34,814 bases of DNA from the NCBI GenBank assembly GCA_028565635.1, contig JAOXYB010018738.1, forward strand, positions 1 to 34,814, read 5' to 3'. Position numbers and translations under genes: made by a program. How positions within the stretch are numbered: position 1 is the stretch's first letter; each line of letters starts with the position of its first letter. Shown here piece by piece: positions 24,301 through 34,814 of the stretch. The notes below the pieces were generated by a model. It worked only from the letters and a program-made list of their open reading frames with translations. It had not been told where the DNA came from and did not search any database. This stretch comes from Phoronis ovalis (taxonomy: Eukaryota; Phoronida; Phoronidae).

Positions 24301-25645
24301 TGGCTCATCAGGATCTCGTGGTCTAATATATTGCTATCAGGCACAGTTATACATGTTTATGATGTTTGTAGACCTGTTCTGTATGGTTTATAAAAATCTG
24401 TGAATGCAGCAGAGTAAATCTAGGGGACTATATGTCGTAAAACATTATTTCAAATAAAATAATAAGTAACCCAGCACGGGCAATATTGGCGAGTCTTAAA
24501 ACTATAAAATTTAATAATTTTGAAAATATCATGATAAGAAATTCCGTCCTAAACACTTCCTGAAAATTTCATGTTATTTAGTCAACAACTCATAAAGTTA
24601 TTCGATATTATGCAAGCAAGAGCTGTTTGTAGGTTTCCTTACACTGTTCCGTATTAATTAGGTACCAGGTAAATGCATTTAGTGTTATAATACAGATATG
24701 TATATTATGCAAATGTATTTTTAAACTAATTAATTATGTCGACTACTATCGTGACCGGAGTCGTATGTCACGTTTTTATTAAAAGTGAGCAATATTGTAT
24801 TTATATCAACAAATTAAAGCTATTATCGAAACATTATCAAACCACAAAGATAACTAAATATCAAACAAAAAGAACATTGGAATATAATTAAAATATACCT
24901 TTTCCAATTATTTGTAAAGTGACGAGTTGCATGTCGAAGACTCCTCTTATCAATGTCAGCCTCTATTTTAAGGGTATCGTGTTCTTGATTCAACTGTAAG
25001 CTGATCATAACGCCTTGACCAGAAAGCCAAGTAGCTAAACAGCTAGACCATCTGTCAGATCTTGCATCTTCATATACACATTTAAAACTTTTCAGAGTGT
25101 TTGCATTGAAAACCAAAACACACGTTTTCAATTGTATATTTACGCGGACGTCACAGAGCTCTATTTTTTTATTGTATTTCACTTTGAAAAATGCAGCCAA
25201 AACATCTTTGTGTTTTTTAACATATCTTTCAAACAACAGGTACTTGTCGGAACTATAACCAACTTCTTCATCTTGCCCATGTCTTACAATTAGTAGCTCC
25301 AATTGGATCTGAAACTCTGTGGGAATAAATAAGATTGCATGGTTGAATTGACATTGCAACTTGATGAAATTAAAATTGTACCAGTTTCCAAATTAGTGTA
25401 TTGCTACTGGCTCATGCTATAATTAAAAAATGCGCAATCATATAAAATACAACTATATGCGTAATTTGGGATAGGCTTACGTACGGCAGGTCTGTAAAGA
25501 AATCAGGAGTTTGCGATCTTTCGTGGGAAGCAGACGGGGGACCCACACATTCGGCCCGAAAGTTGCCTCACACTGAGCTGGAATGAAGCTTATGTCCTCT
25601 AGCTCAGCTTTATATCGACCATACAACAAGATATAACCAATTTCA
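21342..25645 (-). CDS. NYN/PIN-type ribonuclease with zinc modules, 5' end missing
   Basis: Three minus-strand exons fit in phase: 25645-25485, 25316-24899 and 22941-21342 (stop). Junction one joins C with AG (Gln) and junction two joins AG with A (Arg), giving 725 visible residues. Acceptors are tttattcccacag and cttgatttttag; the donors are GCC|GTACGT and AAAAG|GTATAT. The first 190 residues match no family I know. Residues 222-249 hold a treble-clef-like cluster (CNTC ... GCHFECYDC). The NYN domain (about 275-420) shows LIYLFIDLPN, KRVDQQMVADI and ILSGDEDILP, with acidic residues D283, D370, D376, D397 and D399 at the metal-binding places. The C-terminus carries two copies of a CCCH plus CxxC..GH module. 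NYN proteins are mostly single-strand RNA endonucleases; Regnase and KHNYN are examples. RNase activity and RNA binding by the zinc modules are inference. No ATG start was found, so an upstream exon is missing. Confidence 0.85.
21360..21707 (-). other. duplicated CCCH + CxxC..GH zinc module
   Basis: Unit 1 (21707-21549) reads PC-x5-C-x4-C-x3-H, then YCLDCKQHGH, and ends in FLTCK. Unit 2 (21530-21360) reads PC-x8-C-x9-C-x3-H, then FCLKCNKWGH, and ends in FKMCK. The shared order, the S-(R/K)-(E/D)-x-(Y/F)-CL-x-C spacer and the end motif point to an internal duplication. CCCH fingers typically bind single-stranded RNA. Confidence 0.75.
22260..22694 (-). other. NYN catalytic domain
   Basis: The hallmark motifs occur in the expected order: a hydrophobic strand ending FID-x2-N, a helix with K-x-V-D-x2-M-x2-D, and a strand ending SGDEDILP. 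All acidic positions that bind the metal in PIN/NYN nucleases are present, so nothing suggests an inactive domain. Confidence 0.85.
22942..24898 (-). other. intron of the NYN gene (phase 2)
   Basis: The intron splits an Arg codon (AG|A). It contains short imperfect direct repeats around acatatacacatgac at 23170-23230. Short plus-strand open frames at 23301-23667 look like chance. No nested gene was recognised. Confidence 0.75.
25317..25484 (-). other. short intron of the NYN gene (phase 1)
   Basis: The acceptor tttattcccacag is strong. The donor is overlapping: GCC|GTACGTAAG keeps the frame, while the better-looking GTAC|GTAAGC four bases on would break it. The 161-base exon before it is open for 53 codons with balanced, protein-like composition. 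Confidence 0.65.
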
Positions 25646-25882
25646 CTATGTCACAGTGTTATATGTTACAATGACGTTAACTGTCGTGTTTTTAGCTTTA
25701 ACTTCTACGCATATCCTTCACAGAATCGTTCCAGAACTTGCCATGATGATGACCCCGAGGTCATTCTTAAAATAACTGTCAATGTAAGTGTTCGTCGTAT
25801 GACATGTTTATTGTCGTCTGGCTAGCATACCGTGGCCTTTTTGACTTTCTGCACTGATCAGCTAGATAAAGCACAAATACCT

Positions 25883-25955
25883 ACCCGAAATTATACCGGG
25901 AAGGATGAAATAGCGACCCGAAGTTATACCTGGAAGCGTGAAATTGCGACCTGAA
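25883..25955. repeat. 33-bp tandem repeat, about 2.2 copies
   Basis: The unit begins acccgaaattataccggga at 25883 and recurs at 25916 with a few changes, and a third partial copy starts at 25949. The repeat sits about 240 bases upstream of the first visible NYN exon. Confidence 0.8.
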
Positions 25956-26009
25956 CACACGGCACATCACCAGTAGGTAATATATACACTAAGTACCCTC
26001 CGACCTGGA

Positions 26010-26240
26010 TCACTTCAAGATGGCCGACAATGCATTTTGACATTTTTGGTTGTGTGGAACACGTTAGTGTCTCACAATAACTGCTTAATTTTTATGGGAT
26101 CAGTTTCAAATTTGGTGCAATACTAGTGTGCATACAGATCAAAGTTCAGGTTGAATAAAATGTTGACCTTGATCACTTTCAAATATATCCGACTGATGGC
26201 CATGTTTGTTCCCACGTGCCGGAAAGACGAAGACGAAGAT
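26010..26240 (+). repeat. diverged interspersed repeat, copy 2
   Basis: It shares ordered blocks with the copy at 4150-4300, including ccatgtttgttccca. Its two halves also resemble each other: cgacctggatcacttcaaga near 26000 and tgaccttgatcactttcaaa near 26163. The family is unknown. Confidence 0.55.
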
Positions 26241-26853
26241 TGGATGGATGTACTGGGCTATACGAGGATTTCAGAATGACTTTGAAAAGTAGATCAATTC
26301 AATTGCCGATCTGAATTTGACATTTATTATAATGTATTCTATACTTAATTTGCTTTGCATTTCATATGTAACACTTAACACATCGGGAATACAAACCATA
26401 TACGAGCTGCAATGTGATGTGATCCTAATTCCTAGGGATTTAACATTACAAATGTCTTGCTTAGGATAGTCTTGGATAAGGATGATAATTCGTGCCTGTT
26501 GAACCATTATTTAAAGGATATATTCACTAGCCCCGGGATATAGAGAGCATTCTATTAAAATCTTATTATAAATAATATTTTAAAAACAATAATAGTTACA
26601 TAATAATATAAAAAAAGCTTTGTATATGGTTAAAAGTCGGGTATCCGACGAACTAAAGAACTAGCTACAGCTGTGACTAGGAATGCACATAATAATAAGG
26701 AGATAAAAATGTTTAAACTAGTTGATTATAGAAACAATTAATATTCACTGCACCAAATTGAAAGTAAAATATAGTAATTAAAAAAATAAATAAAATATAT
26801 CGATAGCGCTAAAAACAGTGCCCGTAAATTTATGGTAATTTTTCACATTCAGT

Positions 26854-27822
26854 TGGAAATCGGTGACAAGTGGGATACCCCAAGGAAGTGCATTGGGCTG
26901 TTTATAATCTATATAAATGATTTGCCGGAAGCAGTGCAACAATGTAGAGTAAAATTGTTTGCTGATGACACCAAATTGTGTATCAAAGTTAACAACTCAT
27001 GCAGCAGATAGTGATGAGAATTTACAAAATGATTTACTTAGCTTAATATGTGATTGGTCAAACGAGTGGTTGTTACGGCTCAATGAGGAGAAATTTAATG
27101 TCTTGTACTATGGTAATAGGAAAGAGAACTTTTCATATTTTATTATCGAGAATTGAAAGGGAATTAATTTGGTCGAGCTAGAAGCGGCAGTGAAAGAAAA
27201 TGACCTTGGAGTTACTTTTGATCCCAGTTTAAATTTTGGTCTTCATATCAATGTGAATGTTAATAAAGTAAATAGTAATGTACGTAGGTTTAATAAAAAG
27301 AACGTTCAAATATATGGACGCTGATGTGATAATTCGTCTTAGAATATGCGAATTGTATATGGAGTCTCCTATCGAGAAAGGTGAAATAAGGAAAAATAAA
27401 AGAGTGCATTGTCGAGTAAGTAAACCTGCCATTATCATTAGTGACCTACCGTATTCAAGGAGACTGAGGTTTTTAAAATTACAACGTTAACGTTATTGTA
27501 CAGGAGAAGGCGAGGTGACATTGAGGTGATATGTTACAGGTTTACAAAATAACGAATGGCATAGATAAGACAGATACGAAAATATATTTTGAGTTAATCC
27601 CCAATGAATCAGCTAGCCAGAGGGTATAGTCAAACATTGCACAGGCATCGTTACCGATTAAAATTACGAGAGAACACTCTTTCAAATAGAATCATCAATC
27701 TATGGAACAGTCTTTCCGAATTTGTTAATAAGATTTGGCTTTCATGTACCCGAAAAGTCAAGTCAAAAAGTTATAAATTATTTCCGCAGTATATACTTAT
27801 TTCAAGTCGGCAGCTTAACTAA
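26854..27822 (+). pseudogene. LINE reverse transcriptase relic (CR1/jockey-like)
   Basis: Read across frames, the stretch encodes TSGIPQGSALG, then FIIYINDLPEAVQQC, the catalytic KLFADDTKL (FADD at 26958-26969) and CDWSNEWLLRLNEEK. It ends in a tail with NRIINLWNSL. This order is the RT palm and thumb followed by the C-terminal part of a non-LTR element. Frameshifts near 26900 and 27005 and several stops show it is dead. It is 5' truncated, as is usual for LINE copies. Confidence 0.8.
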
Positions 27823-28434
27823 ATGTTTGTTCAAACAAAACACGAAATTCTAGGCAATTTCAATGCTGGAATTAACAATAAGAAAACACATCAGCTTGTG
27901 AGTAAACAACTTTCCAGATATTTTTTTTAAAGTTCTGCTTGAAAGAGGTTACTTGGCAACCCGTTAATTTCCTGTATTATAAATGCCCAAATGGATGAAT
28001 TTTTGTCACGTATACTATACCACCAAGAACATAAACATTTAAAATATTGTTCCCAGTCCCTAAATTGTGTTGTTATGTGGTTACATTGATAACATTTTTC
28101 CTCAAGTAATCTGGGACAATATATACTTTGTTAGTCAGCTTATCAGCAATAAAGCATAAATATGGCGTACGTGCTCAATAATTCTAGATAGCTTTCATCC
28201 TCATAATATATGCTTTTCTAAGCAATGCTAAACCTTATTCAGCTGAAGCAAGCATGGAAACAAGTGCAGCATGCAGCAGATATAAATTAAATACAACACA
28301 TACGAAATGGCTCCATGTTTTCCTGATAACATTATCTTCAGAAGTGTAACAAAGGAGATACCTTTAAGAAATAAAAAACGACGTCTGGCAAATCAAACAA
28401 GTTAAACGAGTACTGAAAACCGGGATGGAACGGG
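27823..28434. other. intergenic, nothing recognised
   Basis: This is AT-rich sequence after the LINE relic. No coding frame, RNA gene or repeat was identified. Confidence 0.5.
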
Positions 28435-28442
28435 AGTGGTTT

Positions 28443-28834
28443 CCCGGGGGGGGTACTCGAGTTTTTTTTAATACGGGGATGTGCCGCGGAACCCTATCCA
28501 AAATTTTGGCTTGCGGTAGCAAACCCAAGCCAAATTTTTTGAAATATAAGGGTAGCAATCCAAATTTGTGAAATATAAGGGTAGCAATCCATAATTTTAA
28601 AATACTTGAGTAGCAAACTGACTGATACAAACCAAATTTCAAAAATCCTTTTATCGATACAAACCTAAAATTAATCCAAATTATTTGCTGTAAGCAGCGG
28701 GTAGCAATCCAAATTTTTGAATTTCTTTACGGTAGCAATCCAAAAAAATACAGTAAGAAGTATATAATCCAAATCCAAAATTTTCAACTGGGCTGCTCAC
28801 CCCCACCAAAAAATACATTGAGTACCCCCCCGGG
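28443..28834 (+). mobile_element. MITE-like element with GGGGTACTC termini, copy 1
   Basis: The element starts cccggggggggtactcgag and ends ttgagtacccccccggg, so its ends are inverted repeats of about 15 bases. The flanks carry the same 8 bases, agtggttt (28435-28442 and 28835-28842), a likely target-site duplication. The interior repeats ggtagcaatccaaattt-like words. It has no transposase. An 8-base duplication is typical of hAT-type transposition, which is inference. Confidence 0.75.
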
Positions 28835-28842
28835 AGTGGTTT

Positions 28843-31835
28843 ACATTACATTACACGAATCATCGCGTATTCTTACCCCTTCATAATTCCACTTCATCAA
28901 ACCTAGTTTAACAATTCTACTTACAAATATAGTTTATAAAACAAAACATGCATATAAAGTTTGACAATATACATTGGCATACTGCAGTTAGATAGTGTTA
29001 AAATTAGCGACTAATGGTAATCTTTTCTGTCGCGAATGAATATATTCCTAAGTACTGCGCCTTTCAAACAACTTTTGGCTATGCAAAGTTTCTTAGAAAT
29101 CTTTACTGACGCTGTACCGTTTTCGTGTCTATTGCAATTGAAGCTTTTATAAATCGGGAAAGTACTCTTTCGATACAGTAGTCAGTCATTACAGAACTGA
29201 TTTTGATCTTGACAGTTTTATCCGTCATTATTGTCCGCTAGTATCTTTAATTTTTTAAAGAATTTCATTTTTAATGTTAGGCGTTAATCATTATTGTTCG
29301 CATCGCTTTAACCTACACTGTGTATGTTTAATTATCGCGCTTATGTTGTCAGCATAATTATGGTTAGCGCCGGCATTGGGGTTTTTGCATGGGATTGACT
29401 TAATTCAGCACTTTTATAATCACCATGATCATTAAATAATAACAGCAGTAACAGGAATAATAAAATTATCCCTGCAGTTAAACTAGAATGTTTGCATACT
29501 GAGTATCATAAAGACATGGACGATAATGCATGTACAAAATAAACAGAACACCCCACACACTATTTATGAAATGAGTTAAGAGTTTTATATATCCGTGTTA
29601 TTTATTTGACATAAGATATGATGTATATACTGTAAATGCTGATTAATTCACCATGCAGTATTGCAGTATATAATTTCCTTGTACGTATTCTGCAATCAAA
29701 ATATATAAATATATGTAAAAAAGAGGTTTTTGCTTCTTTTATACTTGGTCTTAAAGTTTTTTTATTGTATGGACATTTTTAAATGCACATGCTATTTTTG
29801 TATTTTGTACATTTAATCGATTCATTTGCACTCCATGTTTTAACTTTGTTTTTTATTTCCGCATGTTTTTATTGAGCAAAATGGCTATTATTATCCCTGG
29901 GTTATTATAATTGTAATATATATTTATACACCTATAAATTTTAGTTTTTGGGGAAATAAACCTGATGTTGTACGGAGAAAACTTTATTCAACCTGCTTGT
30001 GACCAACGTGAAAAAATGTAAGTTATTTGACTAAAAACTAGGTTGAGTTGGTTAAGTTTTTGTTATTGTTTACTTGCGAATTTAAATTTTTACTGCAGTG
30101 AATAAAGTGAAAATAAGAATTTAATCTACATCATCACAAAGCGTTCTAAAATCCCCGCTGCGATTCAAGCTAATGCGCTAATGCCTTTGCTTCATAACTA
30201 ATGTCCTCGTTATAAAATGCCACATCACAAACTAAATACCTCTATGCCGCCAGTCGCACGATAGTAATGCTTATTGCCGGCAATGGAGAACAATTAATTT
30301 TGAAAATTATGTGCTACAGTTAAGGTTAAGTCAGACCCTCGTTACTGTTTAAATAAAAATTCGTGAAAAATCCGCATTACATTTTTTCACACTAAATAAG
30401 TGTTTTCTGTAATTTTAACATTCATGCTATGTTATGGTGGTATTTTTAGACTTAGTGTGTGCATGAAATTTTATGACACTTCATACAAATTACAAGTACA
30501 TCCTACAGCAATACCCTGCGGATTTAAATTCGAGCTAAATACATTTTTAAGAAGTAAACTACACTCCCATTATTTGTTATGACTAAATTGTAAATACTGT
30601 GAATAATATTTGAATTAATTATTAATCATAACGTTTAAAAATGTATTTTTTTATTTGCTAAAGAAACTGAATTGATTATATAATCAAAATCCCTGATGCA
30701 ATTTAAAACGGTCCAAAAAAAATTATGGGAGTATCGTTTACTTGTAAAAATATAATTAGCACGAATTCTGATCTACTTGGTTTTCCCATACAATAGTTTA
30801 AAAATTCCAATATGATATAACATAAATGTTAGAGTTTTAGAAAACATCTATTTTGGGTGAAAAAAAAATGTATTGCGGATTGTTACGAATTTTTATTAAA
30901 CGGTGACGAGGTTCTAGCTTAGCTTGAAATTCAAGCATTTTTTGTACGAAATTCTGCCAAAATGGCGACCCTTAATTAGCAGCACTTGTGTTTTAACACA
31001 TGTACATTCACATTCACGAGTGTTTAAAGTGACAATTTAATATTTCAATATCCATTGCTTCTACATTAGAGCATGTGAAGTGTTAGAATCGCTGAACCTC
31101 GTGCAACTACGAATGCATGTAAATCTTTATTAATCAAAACTTGGTTTGCAAAGAAATGATAATTTTATTAAAAATAAATTTGAGTGATAATGTATTCTGC
31201 ATTACAACTATACCAAACAGTGCTGCATTTATTGGTAGATAACGCTAGCTTGCAACGATTGATTTTTTTATTTGATTTATCTAAGGGAGCCATTTTATAT
31301 AATTATCAATACGCTATCTAGTCGGACCGTAGAATATTGTTACACTAAAACTGTGTTTAGATTGTGGTTTTGTTACTCACATGCACGTATACGTAAATTA
31401 TAATACTGTCAATCATGTAGTAATTTATTAGTATTATTACACATACAATATAAGCCCCGCAGCATCTTTTTTCTTTCAGAGAGGTATAGACCGGTTAGAG
31501 TTTTATATATCCTAGATTTTATTAATCAACTTCTACAAAGTTCTAATTGTACCAATGTTTGTGAAAAGAACTCATCAATAGTTATGTAAATAAATAAAAA
31601 CATGGTTTTATTCAGTAATAACTTGATAGGTAATTATCTCGTAATAATCTCATAGGTAGACAGGGGAATTCTTAAACTCGCTCGTAACAAACGCCGCCTC
31701 TTCAGATTACCGTACGATACACAGACTCTTTGTTATGTTAATAAGCACAATGTCCCCAACACGACATTTTCGTCAGATTACCTATTAATAATGAGATTAC
31801 TAATAACAGTTACTTTTCGGGGAGGGGGTTCAATT
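28843..31835. other. AT-rich spacer between inverted elements, no gene seen
   Basis: About 3 kb without a credible exon. Open frames are short, and the longest one checked (30400-30582) shows no family motif. Poly-T and poly-A runs are common. Confidence 0.5.
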
Positions 31836-32213
31836 CCGGGGGGTACTCAAGTAATTTTTGGTGAGGTATATACAGCCCAACTGAAAATTTTGGATTTGGA
31901 TTGTATATACTTCTTACTGTATTTTTTTTGGATTGCTACCCACTGCTTACAACAAATAATTTGGATTAATTTTAGGTTTGTCTCAATAAGTAGATTTTGG
32001 AATTTGGTTTGTATCAGTCAGTTTGCGTAAAAAGATTGCTACTCAGGCATATATTTTAAAATTTTGTATTACTGCCCTTATATTTTACAAAATTTGAATT
32101 GCTACCCTAAAATTTCAGAAAATTTTGATTGGATTTGCTACCACAAGCTAAAATTTTGGATTGGGTTTGGCGTCACATACCCGTAGTAAAAAAAAAACTA
32201 TGAGTACCCCCTG
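31836..32213 (-). mobile_element. MITE-like element, copy 2, inverted
   Basis: It starts ccggggggtactcaag and ends tatgagtaccccctgg. The interior is the diverged reverse complement of the element at 28443-28834: cccaactgaaaattttggat here pairs with the other copy's ccaaaattttcaactggg. Flanks ggttcaatt and ggtttcatt are similar but not identical, so the target duplication is doubtful. Confidence 0.75.
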
Positions 32214-34814
32214 GGGTTTCATTTCGGCATGTCTCCCGAAGGACGATCAGCAGTCAAGTTTTTGGTGACTTTGTTGCCTTTTTTAAAGGTGTTTATGAAA
32301 GGATAATATGTATTTATATTTGATTTTATTATACTAATTTCGACAAGATTCATCAACAGAAATATGTGTTAAAACTGACTTCCCCCTAGTTTAAAGTACC
32401 TACTACGATACACTGATTTTGGTTATAGTTTTACACACTTATTTTCATTATCGTTTTAGCAAATAGTAGGCCGTAATTATTTCTACTATACGTTTTTCAA
32501 AAAAATTATTATAAACAATTTTTTTAGATTTCTTCATATACTGGGAAAGTTATTTCTTATCAATATGAATATTTTTAAATTTAAATATGATTAATAACCA
32601 CTTAATTCATTAAAAAATAAAACCTAAATAAGATGTGCAGACATTCTATGCAGCTATAACCTAGTCTGTTCAAATTAAATTTTCAATATATAGTTAGATA
32701 TTTCTGTGCTTTCTTAAGTCACATGCCAATAAAGTTATTAAACTGTTTGAAATGTTGATATAGCCTGTATGTAGTCAGGCGCAGAACAAATTTCCGCAGC
32801 AGTATGTACATGTGGGATGGTCACTATTATAGAAAATATTTCCTCATATAAATAATAAACAATAAACAGTAATTTTTCAAGGAAGAAATCTATAAAAATG
32901 TTAAAACCCATTGTTGTTATACCGGGTATAACTACGCAGTTATAACGAGTTATAACACACATCCAGTGACCTACGCTACATTTAATGTTAATATGTACAT
33001 GTAAGTGTGACAGGAATAAGAGGATTTATGTTAATGTCACTGGTTACTTCAATTCACAAACGTAATGTATTAAGAATTCGAAATTATAAAAACGTCAAAG
33101 TGATTAGGCATTTTGGGCCTACTTGCATTGCGCATACTTCCACTCCGCTTTAATGTGCTTGTCATGCTAGTTCGATTACCTTTGCCAGGTGGGCTCATAA
33201 CCCATTTGTACATGTAGGAGGTAATTGAAGAACCCTGAATTAAAATATTCAGACAGACTGTGCGATTTGAAAAAAAAAATGACCTGTCTAACTTCGATTA
33301 GCGATTTTTTAATATAAAAACAGGAAAATAACTTATACGTGCTTGGGTTCATAAATTACACTGATATTTTATTATATGGTTACAATGGTACAATAAGAAC
33401 GAGTCTGAATCGTATTAGTGGTTTATAAAATAATTCATTAGTTTTTGTATATATCAAGGGCGTAGTGTTACTCCACAAAATAATACAAGCTCCACATTTC
33501 AGGACCAATAATCTTTTTAAAATAGCCCATACTAAATATAGATAAAAAATATTAATGTTTTTGCAGTTTATACGTACAAGCCACCAGGCATATAATGTTT
33601 GTGAAGGTCACTGCGTAGGGCCGAAACTTTTTGATATTTTTTTATCTTTTAATTCCATATTTGCTATACTGATATAGTGACGTATATCTCAATCGTGACT
33701 TCGGCATTTTCCGGCCAGTGAAAGGAAATCGCATCAGATTTGTAGAACAAACTTCCTACATGTCAAAAATGACGTGGGCCTGAAGTTTTCTAAAATTTTA
33801 GCCCAAAATATTTCGTATTGCGCTAATTAAAAAGGGATAAGAATAATATTGTATAACTAAAAAGAATTGCAATAGTGCATTTTTGTTTGTTACATGTATA
33901 TGCAATATGCATTCCTGCGTACATGCTTTTCGAAAATTTAAAATTAAGTAAATATATCTTTCTGGCTGCTCGGGATAATCATTCCAGAGACTGTCACTAC
34001 GGTGTTATTTAGTTACAACATGAGGTCATACTGCATACAATTAAAAAGACATTATTTCTTAGTGACCCATTATGATAAATAGTGGGCGTCTCTGTAGCAT
34101 ATATATATCAACCTTTATTGTTATTCTGCTATATAACTGGGCTGTTTGTTTTTTTTGACGAGAAAGGGATGAAATACATATCAAGTTAACGCAGGTTTGT
34201 CTAACTATGCATGTTCGCTACTAATTTGAATTGTAGAAACATTTCCTTTTGTTATAATATTTTTTTCAGTTACTATTAAAATGAGATTTCGATTGATTGC
34301 AAGCATTAATTTGATAATATTTCTGAAGAATTTTCAAATGCTAATTTAATAATTTTAGACGTGTTCTTTTTTTTTCCATTTTAGCTATTGATGACTGCAA
34401 TATTTCTTAATATGACATTTAATACTTTTATGTGTAAAAAGTAGGTCGAACAACATCACAACGATAAGCCTAATAAAGGTTATACATGTTTACTATATGT
34501 ACAGTAACATGTTTGCTCTTTCGCACGATGTCATGACGTTTTTTTAATCCTTGACAGGGATAAAGGAGCATGAATTTTTTTTGCACATGTAAACTTTCCA
34601 TTTACTATTAAGGCATTTGTTAAATAGTTGGATCCAGCGACACCTACATGCACATACAATTACATGTTTATGTACGTCAAAAAAAACAAAAAAACAACAC
34701 TAAAACGTGTTAAATTACCTTAGCGTGACAAGGAAGGACTATTTGGATAACATTTTTTCCATATTCTTCGTAACAGTAATTGGTTTCCTTGGCTATACGG
34801 GAAACATATATATA
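32214..34814. other. AT-rich flank, nothing recognised
   Basis: No coding frame with family motifs, no RNA gene and no clear mobile element was identified. The short open frame at 32738-32962 (-) is low-complexity and hydrophobic and is not supported. Confidence 0.5.

Noticed and set aside
28364-28642. Minus-strand open frame over the MITE-like element
   Set aside because: It is made of the element's internal ggtagcaatccaaa repeats. The equivalent frame at 31791-32030 arises in the same way.

Overview
The window comes from an invertebrate animal, most likely a lophotrochozoan and possibly a mollusc. The DNA is AT-rich. Genes have spliceosomal introns with GT..AG borders. There are LINE relics, a MITE-like element pair and an AGGTCA-rich repeat of a type common in marine invertebrate genomes. 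The species assignment is inference.

Two protein-coding genes can be supported, and they converge. The first, on the + strand (1904-18218, 5' end not visible), encodes a giant RNF213/mysterin-like protein. Three exons join in phase: 1904-3942, 5499-17484 (one open exon of about 12 kb) and 18108-18218, giving 4711 visible residues. The dynein-like AAA core is well kept, with intact Walker A and B motifs in AAA3 and AAA4. The RING finger expected between the AAA core and the E3 shell is missing, and an acidic linker sits near its place. The RZ finger is shortened across the stretch that carries the catalytic cysteine in vertebrate RNF213. The protein therefore looks like an AAA machine that has lost both known E3 elements.

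The second gene, on the - strand (25645-21342, 5' end not found), was assembled from three exons whose phases fit: 25645-25485, 25316-24899 and 22941-21342. It encodes a NYN/PIN-type ribonuclease with a treble-clef-like Cys/His cluster before the NYN domain and a duplicated CCCH plus CxxC..GH zinc module at the C-terminus.

Layout: 1-1903, no recognised gene, one 43-bp duplication. 1904-18218, RNF213-like gene with introns at 3943-5498 (holding an old interspersed repeat) and 17485-18107. 18219-21341, convergent intergenic space with an AGGTCA-rich foldback element (18800-19671) and a LINE 3'-end relic. 21342-25645, NYN gene. 25646-27822, a 33-bp tandem repeat, a second copy of the interspersed repeat and a frameshifted LINE reverse transcriptase. 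27823-34814, no gene seen, but two inverted copies of a GGGGTACTC-ended element about 3 kb apart. RNF213 and NYN/CCCH ribonucleases both belong to families with roles in innate immunity in vertebrates. A shared role here is only a suggestion.
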